NCBI GenBank assembly: GCA_945827565.1
Contig: CALZNR010000110.1
Span: forward strand, 1 to 5,692
Direction of reading: 5' to 3'
DNA length: 5,692 bases
DNA from: an uncultured Prevotella sp.
GTDB taxonomy: Bacteria; Bacteroidota; Bacteroidia; Bacteroidales; Bacteroidaceae
The notes beneath the pieces were generated by a model. The model saw nothing but the letters and a program-made list of their open reading frames with translations, ran no database searches and had not been told where the DNA came from. This document shows positions 1 to 5,692 of the stretch, piece after piece; position 1 is the stretch's first letter; every line of letters starts with the position of its first letter. The position numbers and the translations under genes were made by a program.

Positions 1-43
1 TTTCTGCCTGTCTCGTGGGCTCGGAGATGTGTATAAGAGACAG
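1..43 (+). other. Nextera sequencing adapter (non-genomic), left end
   Basis: Bases 25-43 read AGATGTGTATAAGAGACAG, the 19-base Tn5 mosaic end used in Nextera libraries. Bases 10-24 read GTCTCGTGGGCTCGG, the read-2 primer part. Bases 2-9 read TTCTGCCT, which is the adapter-strand form of the i7 index that I know as N703, and base 1 is the last base of the P7 segment. The exact reverse complement occurs at the right end. This is library-construction sequence left in the assembly; the organism's DNA starts at base 44. It is not a transposon end in the genome. Confidence 0.98.
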
Positions 44-1054
44 GTTACGCACCACAATGCGGGTCATTCCACACACGTCTTCGCTGCCTATCACAAAACC
101 ACCGTGAGCATGAAACACCGTGTTGTTCTCTATCAGGATGTCTTCACAGCCGTTTGCCACGGCATCCTCCTTGGCCTTGCCACTCTTCATGCACAGTCCG
201 TCGTCGCCGGCATCCACAATGCTGTTTACAATCAGTGCCTGATGGCAGTCGCTCAGGTCTATGGCATCGCCGTTCTGGGCGTTCCATGGGCAGCGCACTG
301 TAATGCCGTCGATGATGATGTTCTTACAGTTGATGGGATGCACATGGAAGCGGGGAGAGTTCTGGAAGGTGACACCGCTGAAGTAAAGATTCTCGCAGTT
401 GGTGAAGCGCACCAAATCATTGCGCATACCCTCTTGCTTCTTGGCGCTGTTGGCAATGTTGGGATAGCCTGCTTTCAGGTTAAAGGGATACCACAGCGAA
501 CCGTTGTCCAGTTCTTCACCTCCCATTTCCTTGAATGCCTTCCACTCCACATCGCTCACCTTGCTGCGCTTCACGGGGCGCCACTGTGCTCCATTGCCGT
601 CGATAATTCCTTCGCCGGTGATGGCTATATTCTGGCATTTTGAGGCGCGGATACAGGCATCTACACGCGATGATTTTCCCTCTTTATCTACATAGAGTGC
701 CTTGTTGGGCGAGAAGTAGATGATGGCGTTTTTCTCCACGTGCAGTTCTATGTTGCTCTTCATCTGTATAGGTCCGGTGAGCCACACTCCAAAAGGCACT
801 ACGAGCTTGCCTCCTCCCTTCTTGGTCAGCGCACTGATGGCTTTTCTGAATGCCTCGGTGTTGAGGGTGATGCCATCTCCAATGCCTCCAAAATCCAGGA
901 TGTTCACGGTGTTGGCTGGGATAGATGGTAGTGTGGCCTGCTTCAGTTCCACGGGCAGATTGGTGTAGTGCTTGCTGTAGTCAGTGTCTTCTGCCTGGAT
1001 GTTGAGCACCCACATGGAAAGGGCTGCAAGGAAAAATGCAATGCGTTGTGCCAT
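44..1054 (-). CDS. GH28 polygalacturonase-like pectinase, secreted, 3' end missing
   Basis: 337 codons are readable from ATG at 1054 before the adapter cuts the gene; no stop is reached, so the C-terminus is lost. GH28 enzymes hydrolyse galacturonic acid linkages in pectin with a right-handed parallel beta-helix. Residues 1-21 look like a signal peptide (hydrophobic core about 5-19, likely cleavage after IQA), suggesting periplasmic or surface export. Residues 53-70 carry the family N-terminal motif DFGGIGDGITLNTEAF, followed by GGGKLVVP and WLTGPI. The catalytic region is visible: NGDAID at 261-266 (the NTD motif with Gly for Thr), GDD at 283-285 and HGGF at 317-320 followed by GSE. The distal RxK substrate-binding motif would lie in the missing part. 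The N-G-D and HGG forms are those I associate with bacterial exo-acting or oligogalacturonide-active members, but substrate (homogalacturonan or rhamnogalacturonan) cannot be fixed. The upstream bases lack a clear Shine-Dalgarno. It lies 48 bp downstream of pepT with no promoter or terminator visible in the gap, so cotranscription is possible. Confidence 0.9.
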
Positions 1055-1102
1055 AGGTATATCTGTTAGATGGTTTCTTTTATTTCAAATCGGTTGTAAA
1101 GT

Positions 1103-2326
1103 TTATTCGTTGTAGCCGGCAGTGAGTTCGCAAATCTTGATGATTACCTCCTGTGCCTTTTGCATGGACTGGATGCTTACAAACTCGTGAGGACCGTGGA
1201 AGTTAAGGCCGCCTGCAAAGATGTTGGGGCAGGGCAGACCCTTGAACGACAGTTGTGCGCCGTCTGTGCCGCCACGGATGGGGCGCACTCTGGGAGGCAC
1301 TCCACACTCCTGCATGGCTTTCAGCACCAGGTCAATCACGTGCATCTGCGGGTCTATCTTCTCCTTCATGTTATAATATTGGTCGTTGATTTCCGCCGAG
1401 AGGGTGTGTTTGCCATATTTCTCCTGCATCTGCTCCACGCATGTCTGTATAAACTTCTTGCGGTTTTCAAACTTCTCTCTGTCGTGGTCGCGGATGATGT
1501 ACGACAGACTGGCCTGTTCGGTGCATCCTTTGATGCCCACCAGATGATAGAATCCCTCATAGCCTTCGGTGGTCTCGGGTGTCTCATCGGCGGGGAGCAT
1601 GGCGGCAAACTCGGTGGCAAGCAGTGAGGCGTTGAGCATCTTGCCTTTGGCATATCCCGGGTGCACGCTCACGCCCTTGATGTTTATCTTGGCAGAGGCG
1701 GCGTTGAAGTTCTCAAACTCCAGTTCTCCCAGTTCTCCTCCATCCATGGTGTATGCCCACTCGCAGCCAAATTTCTCCACGTCAAAGTGGTGTGCTCCCA
1801 TGCCTATCTCCTCGTCGGGATTGAAGGCAATGCGTATGTCGCCGTGCTTTATCTCCTTATGCTCTTTGAGATAGCACATTGCCTGCACTATCTCTGCAAT
1901 GCCCGCCTTGTCGTCGGCACCCAGCAGGGTATGGCCGTCGGTCACAATCAGGTCTTCGCCCACATGATTGAGCAGTTCCGGAAATTTCTCCGTGCTGCTC
2001 ACAATGCCCTCTGAAAGCACAATGTCACTGCCATCGTAGTTGCTTACAATGCGTGGTTTGATGTTGGCGCCACTGCAGTCGGGACTGGTGTCATAGTGAG
2101 AGATGAAACCGATGGTAGGCACCTTTGACTTGATATTTGATTTCAGGGTGGCGTAGAGATAGCCCTGACTGTCGAGCTCCACGTCAGAGAGCCCTTCGTT
2201 TTCCAACTCTTTCTTCAGGTATTTGGCAAACACCAGTTGCTTGTCGGTGCTGGGCACTGTGGCGCTTTCTTCTGATGATTGGGTGTCAAACTGCGTGTAG
2301 TTCAAAAAACGTTGTACGATGTCCAT
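1103..2326 (-). CDS. pepT: Peptidase T (tripeptide aminopeptidase, M20B family)
   Basis: A complete 407-residue protein, matching the roughly 408 residues usual for PepT. It is a cytoplasmic dizinc aminopeptidase that removes the N-terminal residue from tripeptides. The metal and catalytic residues are all present: H77 in SHYDTSPD with D79, bridging D139 in GADDKAG, catalytic E172 and ligand E173 in NPDEEIG, D195 in TMDGGELG, and H377 in NFHGPHEF. The dimerisation/lid part lies between about 205 and 315, and [13 protein letters not shown] at 348-360 is also typical. The reading frame stays open upstream to an ATG at 2470, but I choose ATG 2326 ([17 protein letters not shown]) because it gives the family N-terminus, the extra 48 residues look non-protein-like, and a promoter -7 box lies inside that extension. 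The leader is A/T-rich with no clear Shine-Dalgarno. It is transcribed divergently from aldA and co-directionally with the downstream pectinase gene. Function assignment is firm; physiological role is peptide nutrition by family knowledge. Confidence 0.96.
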   Translation of the reverse strand: MDIVQRFLNYTQFDTQSSEESATVPSTDKQLVFAKYLKKELENEGLSDVELDSQGYLYATLKSNIKSKVPTIGFISHYDTSPDCSGANIKPRIVSNYDGSDIVLSEGIVSSTEKFPELLNHVGEDLIVTDGHTLLGADDKAGIAEIVQAMCYLKEHKEIKHGDIRIAFNPDEEIGMGAHHFDVEKFGCEWAYTMDGGELGELEFENFNAASAKINIKGVSVHPGYAKGKMLNASLLATEFAAMLPADETPETTEGYEGFYHLVGIKGCTEQASLSYIIRDHDREKFENRKKFIQTCVEQMQEKYGKHTLSAEINDQYYNMKEKIDPQMHVIDLVLKAMQECGVPPRVRPIRGGTDGAQLSFKGLPCPNIFAGGLNFHGPHEFVSIQSMQKAQEVIIKICELTAGYNE

Positions 2327-2367
2327 TTTCAAGTGTATCTGTGGTGTATTTATGTAATGTGTAGAAT

Positions 2368-2383
2368 GTGTGCTTTTGCACAC
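2368..2383. repeat. 16-bp interrupted palindrome in the pepT leader
   Basis: GTGTGC, a four-base TTTT spacer, then GCACAC form a perfect six-pair dyad, with a further T-G wobble outside. It lies between the predicted pepT start of transcription (about 2412) and the pepT start codon (2326), so it would be in the untranslated leader. It could be an operator for a repressor or an RNA hairpin near the 5' end of the transcript. No U-run follows it on either strand, so it does not look like a terminator. Function is unknown and chance occurrence is possible. Confidence 0.4.
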
Positions 2384-2418
2384 GATGGGGTAAACAGTTG
2401 GTTCACCAGTTATCGTTG

Positions 2419-2449
2419 CAAAAGTACCATAAAAATATCTCATTGCCAA
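2419..2449 (-). promoter_or_regulatory. Predicted Bacteroidota-type promoter for pepT
   Basis: On the minus strand the -7 box TACTTTTG is read from 2426 to 2419, a perfect match to the TAnnTTTG consensus of the primary sigma factor of Bacteroidota. A TTGG at 2449-2446 gives a -33-like TTG about 20 bases upstream, within the usual 19-21 spacing; a TTTG at 2454-2451 is an alternative at slightly longer spacing. Transcription would start near 2412, giving a leader of about 85 bases before the pepT start at 2326. The position argues against translation starting at 2470. Confidence 0.7.
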
Positions 2450-2472
2450 GCAAAAGGGCGGCTTATACATTT

Positions 2473-2520
2473 AAAAAAACTGAAAAACAAAGACTTCGTC
2501 ATCTAACTTTCGGTTTTTTT
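2473..2520. repeat. A-tract/T-tract inverted repeat between the divergent promoters
   Basis: The arm at 2473-2485 (seven A then CTGAAA) pairs with the arm at 2508-2520 (TTTCGG then seven T) over 13 positions with a single G-T wobble. The 22-base middle contains a small GAC-TTC-GTC hairpin at 2492-2500. Each strand's arm ends in a run of T, so it has the form of a bidirectional terminator, yet it lies between two divergent promoters. It may insulate them, act as an A-tract upstream promoter element, or be an operator. The sequence alone does not decide between these. Confidence 0.4.
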
Positions 2521-2523
2521 CCA

Positions 2524-2531
2524 TATCTTTG
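2524..2531 (+). promoter_or_regulatory. Candidate -7 box of an aldA promoter
   Basis: TATCTTTG matches the Bacteroidota TAnnTTTG -7 consensus and faces aldA. Transcription would begin near 2538 and leave a leader of about 75 bases. No TTTG or TTG is found at the expected -33 spacing, so this promoter would be weak or activator-dependent, or the match is accidental in an A/T-rich stretch. The remainder of the leader, 2580-2613, is strongly A-rich right up to the start codon, which is typical of translation starts in this phylum. Confidence 0.45.
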
Positions 2532-2613
2532 GGCAACCTATGTAAACGGCTTTTTGCCTGTGTTTGGATAGCTAATAACCTTCAAAAAATAATACCTAAA
2601 ACAAACAAGACCT

Positions 2614-4047
2614 ATGAAAGATTTGAAAATGTACATCAACGGCAAGTTCGTTGAAAGTCGCTCTGGCAAGTGGATCGATGTGTTGAACCCCTCTACCGAG
2701 GAAGTGATCAGCCGTCAGCCCGAAGGAACCATTGAGGATGTAAACGAAGCTCTTGATGCCGCCCGTGCTGCCCAGAAGTCGTGGGCTGCCCTGCCTGCTG
2801 TGCAGCGTGCTGCCTATCTGAACAAGATTGCAGAGGGAATACGTGCCCGCAGAGAAGAGTTTATCGACATCATCATGCGCGAACAGGGAAAAACACTGTC
2901 GTGGGCCACTGTAGAGGTGGATGTAACAGCCGTTTATTTCGACTATATGGCAACCTTTGCCCGTCATATCGAGGGCGAGATTATCCCCAGCGACCGTCCG
3001 GGAGAGATTATCATGCTCAATAAGCGCCCCATCGGTGTGGTTGCAGGTATTCTGCCTTGGAACTTCCCCTTCTTCCTCATTGCCCGCAAGGCCGGTGCTG
3101 CGCTGATTGCCGGATGTACCATCGTGATAAAGCCCTCACAGCTCACTCCTGAAAACTGTACCGAGTTTGCCAAGGTGATCGACGAGGTGGGACTGCCCGC
3201 AGGTGTCATCAACATCGTAACCGGTAAGGGTTCGGTGATTGGCAATGAGATGGCTGGCAGCAAGAAGATAGACATCGTGAGCGTTACAGGTAGTGTGAGC
3301 GCAGGTGAGCAGATTATGAAGGCTGCTTCGCAAAATATCACCAAGGTGTCGCTGGAGTTGGGCGGAAAGGCTCCTGCCATCGTATTCCCCGATGCTGACC
3401 TGGAGGCCACTGCCCAGTGGGTTATTGACAGCCGTATCGGCAACAACGGACAAATCTGCAACAATGCAGAGCGTCTGTATGTGCACAAGAGCATCAAGAA
3501 GGAGTTTACTGAACTGCTGTTGAAGAAGTTTGAGGCTGTGAAGGTGGGCGACCCCTGCCAGGATCACAGCGTAGATATGGGTCCGTTGGTAGAGAAGCGT
3601 GCTTTGGAGAGCGTGGAGGCCAAGGTGGCCAAGGCTGTGGAGCAGGGTGCAAAGGTGCTTTGTGGCGGTCATCGTGTGGGCGACAAGGGCTATTTCTATG
3701 CAGCCACACTGCTCGACAACTGTACCCAGGACATGGACATCATCCATGAAGAGACCTTCGGTCCTGTGCTGCCTATCGTAGAGTTCGAGGACATCGACCA
3801 GGTGATAGCATGGGCAAACGACGTGGAATACGGATTGGCTTCTTCTGTATTTACCAAGGATATCGACACTGCAGCCAAGGTAACACGCTCACTGGAGTTT
3901 GGCGAAACCTATATCAACCGCGAGCACTTCGAGGCCATCCAGGGCTTCCACGCAGGAGTGAAGAAGAGCGGTATCGGCGGTGCCGACGGCAAGCATGGTG
4001 TAGAGGAATATCTGAGCACCCATGTAACCTACTTGGCTACACATTGA
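2614..4047 (+). CDS. aldA: NAD-dependent lactaldehyde/glycolaldehyde dehydrogenase (AldA type)
   Basis: A complete 477-residue aldehyde dehydrogenase, close to the 479 of E. coli AldA. It oxidises L-lactaldehyde to L-lactate (and glycolaldehyde to glycolate) in the cytoplasm, a step after aldolase cleavage in fucose and rhamnose breakdown. Family residues are present: oxyanion N150 in ILPWNFPFFLIARK, NAD-site K173 in IKPS, TGSVSAGE at 225-232, general base E248 in LELGGKAP, nucleophile C282 in NNGQICNNAER, and EETFGP at 379-384. Several stretches are AldA-specific rather than general: SDRPGE at 126-131, FGETYINRE at 429-437 and KSGIGGADGKHG at 451-462. The start at 2614 is preceded by an A-rich leader; an internal ATG at 2629 is less likely because E. 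coli AldA also has residues before its MYI motif. It is a single-gene unit, divergent from pepT and convergent with the antiporter. No sugar kinase, isomerase or aldolase is in the window, so the source of its substrate is inferred. Exact substrate preference remains untested. Confidence 0.93.
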   Translation: MKDLKMYINGKFVESRSGKWIDVLNPSTEEVISRQPEGTIEDVNEALDAARAAQKSWAALPAVQRAAYLNKIAEGIRARREEFIDIIMREQGKTLSWATVEVDVTAVYFDYMATFARHIEGEIIPSDRPGEIIMLNKRPIGVVAGILPWNFPFFLIARKAGAALIAGCTIVIKPSQLTPENCTEFAKVIDEVGLPAGVINIVTGKGSVIGNEMAGSKKIDIVSVTGSVSAGEQIMKAASQNITKVSLELGGKAPAIVFPDADLEATAQWVIDSRIGNNGQICNNAERLYVHKSIKKEFTELLLKKFEAVKVGDPCQDHSVDMGPLVEKRALESVEAKVAKAVEQGAKVLCGGHRVGDKGYFYAATLLDNCTQDMDIIHEETFGPVLPIVEFEDIDQVIAWANDVEYGLASSVFTKDIDTAAKVTRSLEFGETYINREHFEAIQGFHAGVKKSGIGGADGKHGVEEYLSTHVTYLATH

Positions 4048-4072
4048 GCTGATGAATAAATGTGAATCATGG

Positions 4073-4107
4073 ATGAAGAGTGGGGAATGTAATTCTTCAC
4101 TCTTCAT
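4073..4107 (+). terminator. Hairpin terminator after aldA, overlapping the antiporter 3' end
   Basis: ATGAAGAGTG at 4073-4082 is an exact reverse complement of 4098-4107. In plus-strand RNA the stem continues inward through two G-U pairs and four Watson-Crick pairs (GAAU with AUUC) to a three-base loop at 4089-4091, about 16 pairs in all, and can extend outward to 4070-4110. On the minus strand the two wobbles become A-C mismatches, so the structure is stronger for aldA transcripts. The 3' side is followed by a short TTTAGTATT stretch rather than a long U-run. It begins 26 bases after the aldA stop; its right arm lies inside the last codons of the antiporter gene, so it may serve both converging transcripts. 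Confidence 0.7.
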
Positions 4108-5645
4108 TTAGTATTCTCATAATGTCCTTGTCTTCTCCCACCACCCAGATAATGTCGCCATGATTGAATATACGGGTGGGTTTCACTTGCGACAGGTTTT
4201 TCTTTCCTTCTTCAATCCCCACCACCATGCAGTTATAGCGTTCGCGGATGCCGCTTTCCTGTAGGGTTTTGCCGATAAATGGCGAGGAATGGGTAATGAC
4301 TATCTGTTTCAGCTTCATCTCCCGCTTCTCTATGTCGGTATCTTCCTCATAGATTTCTTTTTTCACCTCGTTGTCCAGCATGGCCAGCTGTTCGTCACTG
4401 CCAATCACCTGCAGACTGTCACCGGGAAACACCATGCAGTCGCCATCGGGGATGTTGAGCCGGCGGTTTGCCCTGAGAATACTGCTCACATGCACTCCAA
4501 AGCGGTTGCGCAGTGCTAACTTCTTCAAGGTCATGCCTGCCCATTTCGAACCGTTGGGCACCGCCACATCGGCAATATGCACGTCACGGTCCAGCAGTCG
4601 CCCCTCGTAGAGTGGCTTGCGGTGCCCTCTCACCTGGGCTTCTATATCCCTTGAACGCAGGTTCTGCACAAAGAGGCGCTCCAGGCGTATGCTGCTTTTC
4701 TTCAGCTTTCTTGACAGCACCATGATAACCAGTGCCACTACAGCCAGTGTAATCATCAGTGCATTGGTAAACCTGCTCAGATAGTTGGTGATGTAGAAGA
4801 TAAAGGAGCAGGCAATGACCATCCTTACAATGATGGTGAAGATGAGCGGCAGATGGTTGAGACGGCTCTCCTGCCACAGGGCCTGAAACTCCTCGCTGTG
4901 GTTCTTCTTCATCACCATGGCGCGCAGGAAGGGCGAAATCAGCAGCACGGTGAGTGTGCCGCAGATGGCATTGGCCCACCAGTGCAGTTCCCATCCGGGC
5001 AGCAATCGGCGCACAAAGGGCAGGAAGAAGGTAAACATCAGCATGATGACCGCCACGGAAAGGATGGAATATATAATGGTGTTGCGGCACATCTGCATCA
5101 GCAGTTGGTGCCAGTTGTTGTTGCCCTTGTGTGTCTGCGGATGCCCCAAGGCAATATGGTTCAGCCTGTCCACCCACAGTGGCGACAGGTGTCGCTCTAT
5201 CATGTTGTAGCAGGGCACGGAGGCTCTCATCATATAGGGGGTGAGAAAGGTGGTGATGACTGATACCGCCACCACTACGGGGTAGAGGAAAGGACTGATC
5301 ACACCCAGCGACAAGCCCAGAGAGGCAATGATAAAGGCAAACTCACCTATCTGTGCCATGGAGAATCCGCAGCGCATGGCTGTTTTCAGCGGCTGGCCGC
5401 TCAGCAGGTAGCCCATCGAACCAAATACCGCCTGTCCTATCAGGATGGTGGTCACAATGCACAGAATGGGCAGCGCATAATCTACCAGCACCTGTGGCAC
5501 CACCAGCATACCCACCGACACAAAGAAGATGGCTCCAAAAAGGTTCTTCACGGGTTCCACCACGCGGATAATCTTGTCTGCCTCTACCGTCTCGGCAAGG
5601 ATGCTGCCCATCACAAAGGCACCAAAGGCGCTGCTGAAGCCCACC
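4097..5645 (-). CDS. Cation:proton antiporter (CPA2/Kef-like) with two RCK_C domains, 5' end missing
   Basis: 515 residues from the first whole genomic codon to the TGA at 4097-4099; the N-terminal membrane half is beyond the contig. Numbering from VGFSS, residues 1-140 are the end of a Na+/H+ exchanger domain: GAFVMGSILAE, then PVKNLFGAIFFVSVGM at 31-46, then SMAQIGEFAFIIAS at 95-108, all typical of Kef-type CPA2 carriers. After a polar linker (141-185) come about four more predicted membrane segments (about 187-211, 222-245, 265-288, 293-312). The cytoplasmic tail holds two RCK_C/TrkA_C-like domains (about 350-428 and 445-514), each with a late GD motif (FPGDSLQVIG, NHGDIIWVVG). I see no Rossmann RCK_N nucleotide fold. 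The expected role is exchange of K+ or Na+ for H+ across the inner membrane, gated by a ligand on the tail; the ion and ligand cannot be read from sequence. An apparent start codon at 5674 lies in adapter, so its first ten residues (MGSEMCIRDR) are false or junctional. Converges with aldA across 49 bp. Confidence 0.88.
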
Positions 5646-5692
5646 CTGTCTCTTATACACATCTCCGAGCCCACGAGACAGGCAGAAATCTC
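5646..5692 (-). other. Nextera sequencing adapter (non-genomic), right end
   Basis: Bases 5646-5664 read CTGTCTCTTATACACATCT, the reverse complement of the Tn5 mosaic end. Bases 5665-5679 read CCGAGCCCACGAGAC, the read-2 adapter part. Bases 5680-5687 read AGGCAGAA, the i7 index in sequencing orientation, and 5688-5692 (ATCTC) begin the P7 segment. Bases 5650-5692 mirror the left end exactly when the shared 43 bases are aligned from the mosaic ends outward; the right end simply runs four bases further. Genomic sequence ends at 5645. Confidence 0.98.

Noticed and set aside
29..643. Plus-strand open frame of 204 codons at the left end.
   Set aside because: It starts in the adapter (MYKRQ) and runs antisense to the GH28 gene, whose minus-strand product carries all family motifs.
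1055..1102. Possible separate promoter or terminator in the pepT-pectinase gap.
   Set aside because: No TAnnTTTG box on the minus strand and no inverted repeat is visible in these 48 bases.
1160..1627. 155-codon plus-strand open frame opposite pepT.
   Set aside because: Antisense shadow of a complete pepT with all catalytic residues; no independent evidence for expression.
2540..2570. Possible GGC-TTTTT-GCC hairpin in the aldA leader as a riboswitch or attenuator.
   Set aside because: Only three contiguous pairs, with mismatches outside; no known riboswitch core is recognisable.
3136..3747. 203-codon minus-strand open frame inside aldA, and a second one at 2964-3497.
   Set aside because: Both are antisense shadows of a complete, motif-rich aldehyde dehydrogenase; the translations show no domain, and no leader or promoter is apparent.
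4584..5177. 197-codon minus-strand open frame in another phase of the antiporter gene.
   Set aside because: It overlaps the antiporter frame, which has clear membrane segments and RCK_C motifs; its own translation is rich in His, Ala, Gly and Pro in the way of out-of-frame reading.
1..5692. Perfect 43-bp terminal inverted repeat suggesting a transposon or linear replicon.
   Set aside because: The repeat is Nextera adapter plus i7 index and P7 bases at both ends, not biological sequence.

Overview
The window is a short metagenome- or draft-assembly-like contig from a Bacteroidota member, probably order Bacteroidales and possibly Prevotellaceae. The reasons are a TACTTTTG-type -7 promoter box (the TAnnTTTG consensus of that phylum), A-rich leaders without clear Shine-Dalgarno sequences, and the gene families present. 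The assignment to family is an inference, not a search result.

Both ends are not genomic. Bases 1-43 and 5646-5692 are Illumina Nextera read-2 adapter (Tn5 mosaic end plus the GTCTCGTGGGCTCGG primer part) together with an i7 index that reads AGGCAGAA, and a few bases of the P7 region. Only 44-5645 should be treated as organism DNA. The two outer genes are therefore cut by the library fragment ends, not by biology.

Layout. 44-1054 (minus): secreted GH28 polygalacturonase-like pectinase, C-terminus missing. 1103-2326 (minus): complete pepT, peptidase T, 48 bp upstream of the pectinase and in the same direction. 2327-2613: divergent regulatory region with a good pepT promoter, a weaker candidate aldA promoter, an A-tract inverted repeat between them and a 16-bp dyad in the pepT leader. 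2614-4047 (plus): complete aldA-type lactaldehyde/glycolaldehyde dehydrogenase. 4048-4096: short convergent gap holding most of a strong hairpin terminator. 4097-5645 (minus): C-terminal 515 residues of a cation:proton antiporter with extra membrane segments and two RCK_C (TrkA_C) domains.

Taken together the genes fit a saccharolytic, peptide-using anaerobe: a pectin-cleaving enzyme, an intracellular tripeptidase, an oxidase for the lactaldehyde made from deoxy-sugars such as rhamnose or fucose, and an ion/pH homeostasis transporter. They do not form one obvious system. I see no CRISPR array, tRNA, rRNA, insertion sequence, phage or defence module, and no convincing new biological system; the most consequential observation is the adapter contamination and the false protein ends it creates.
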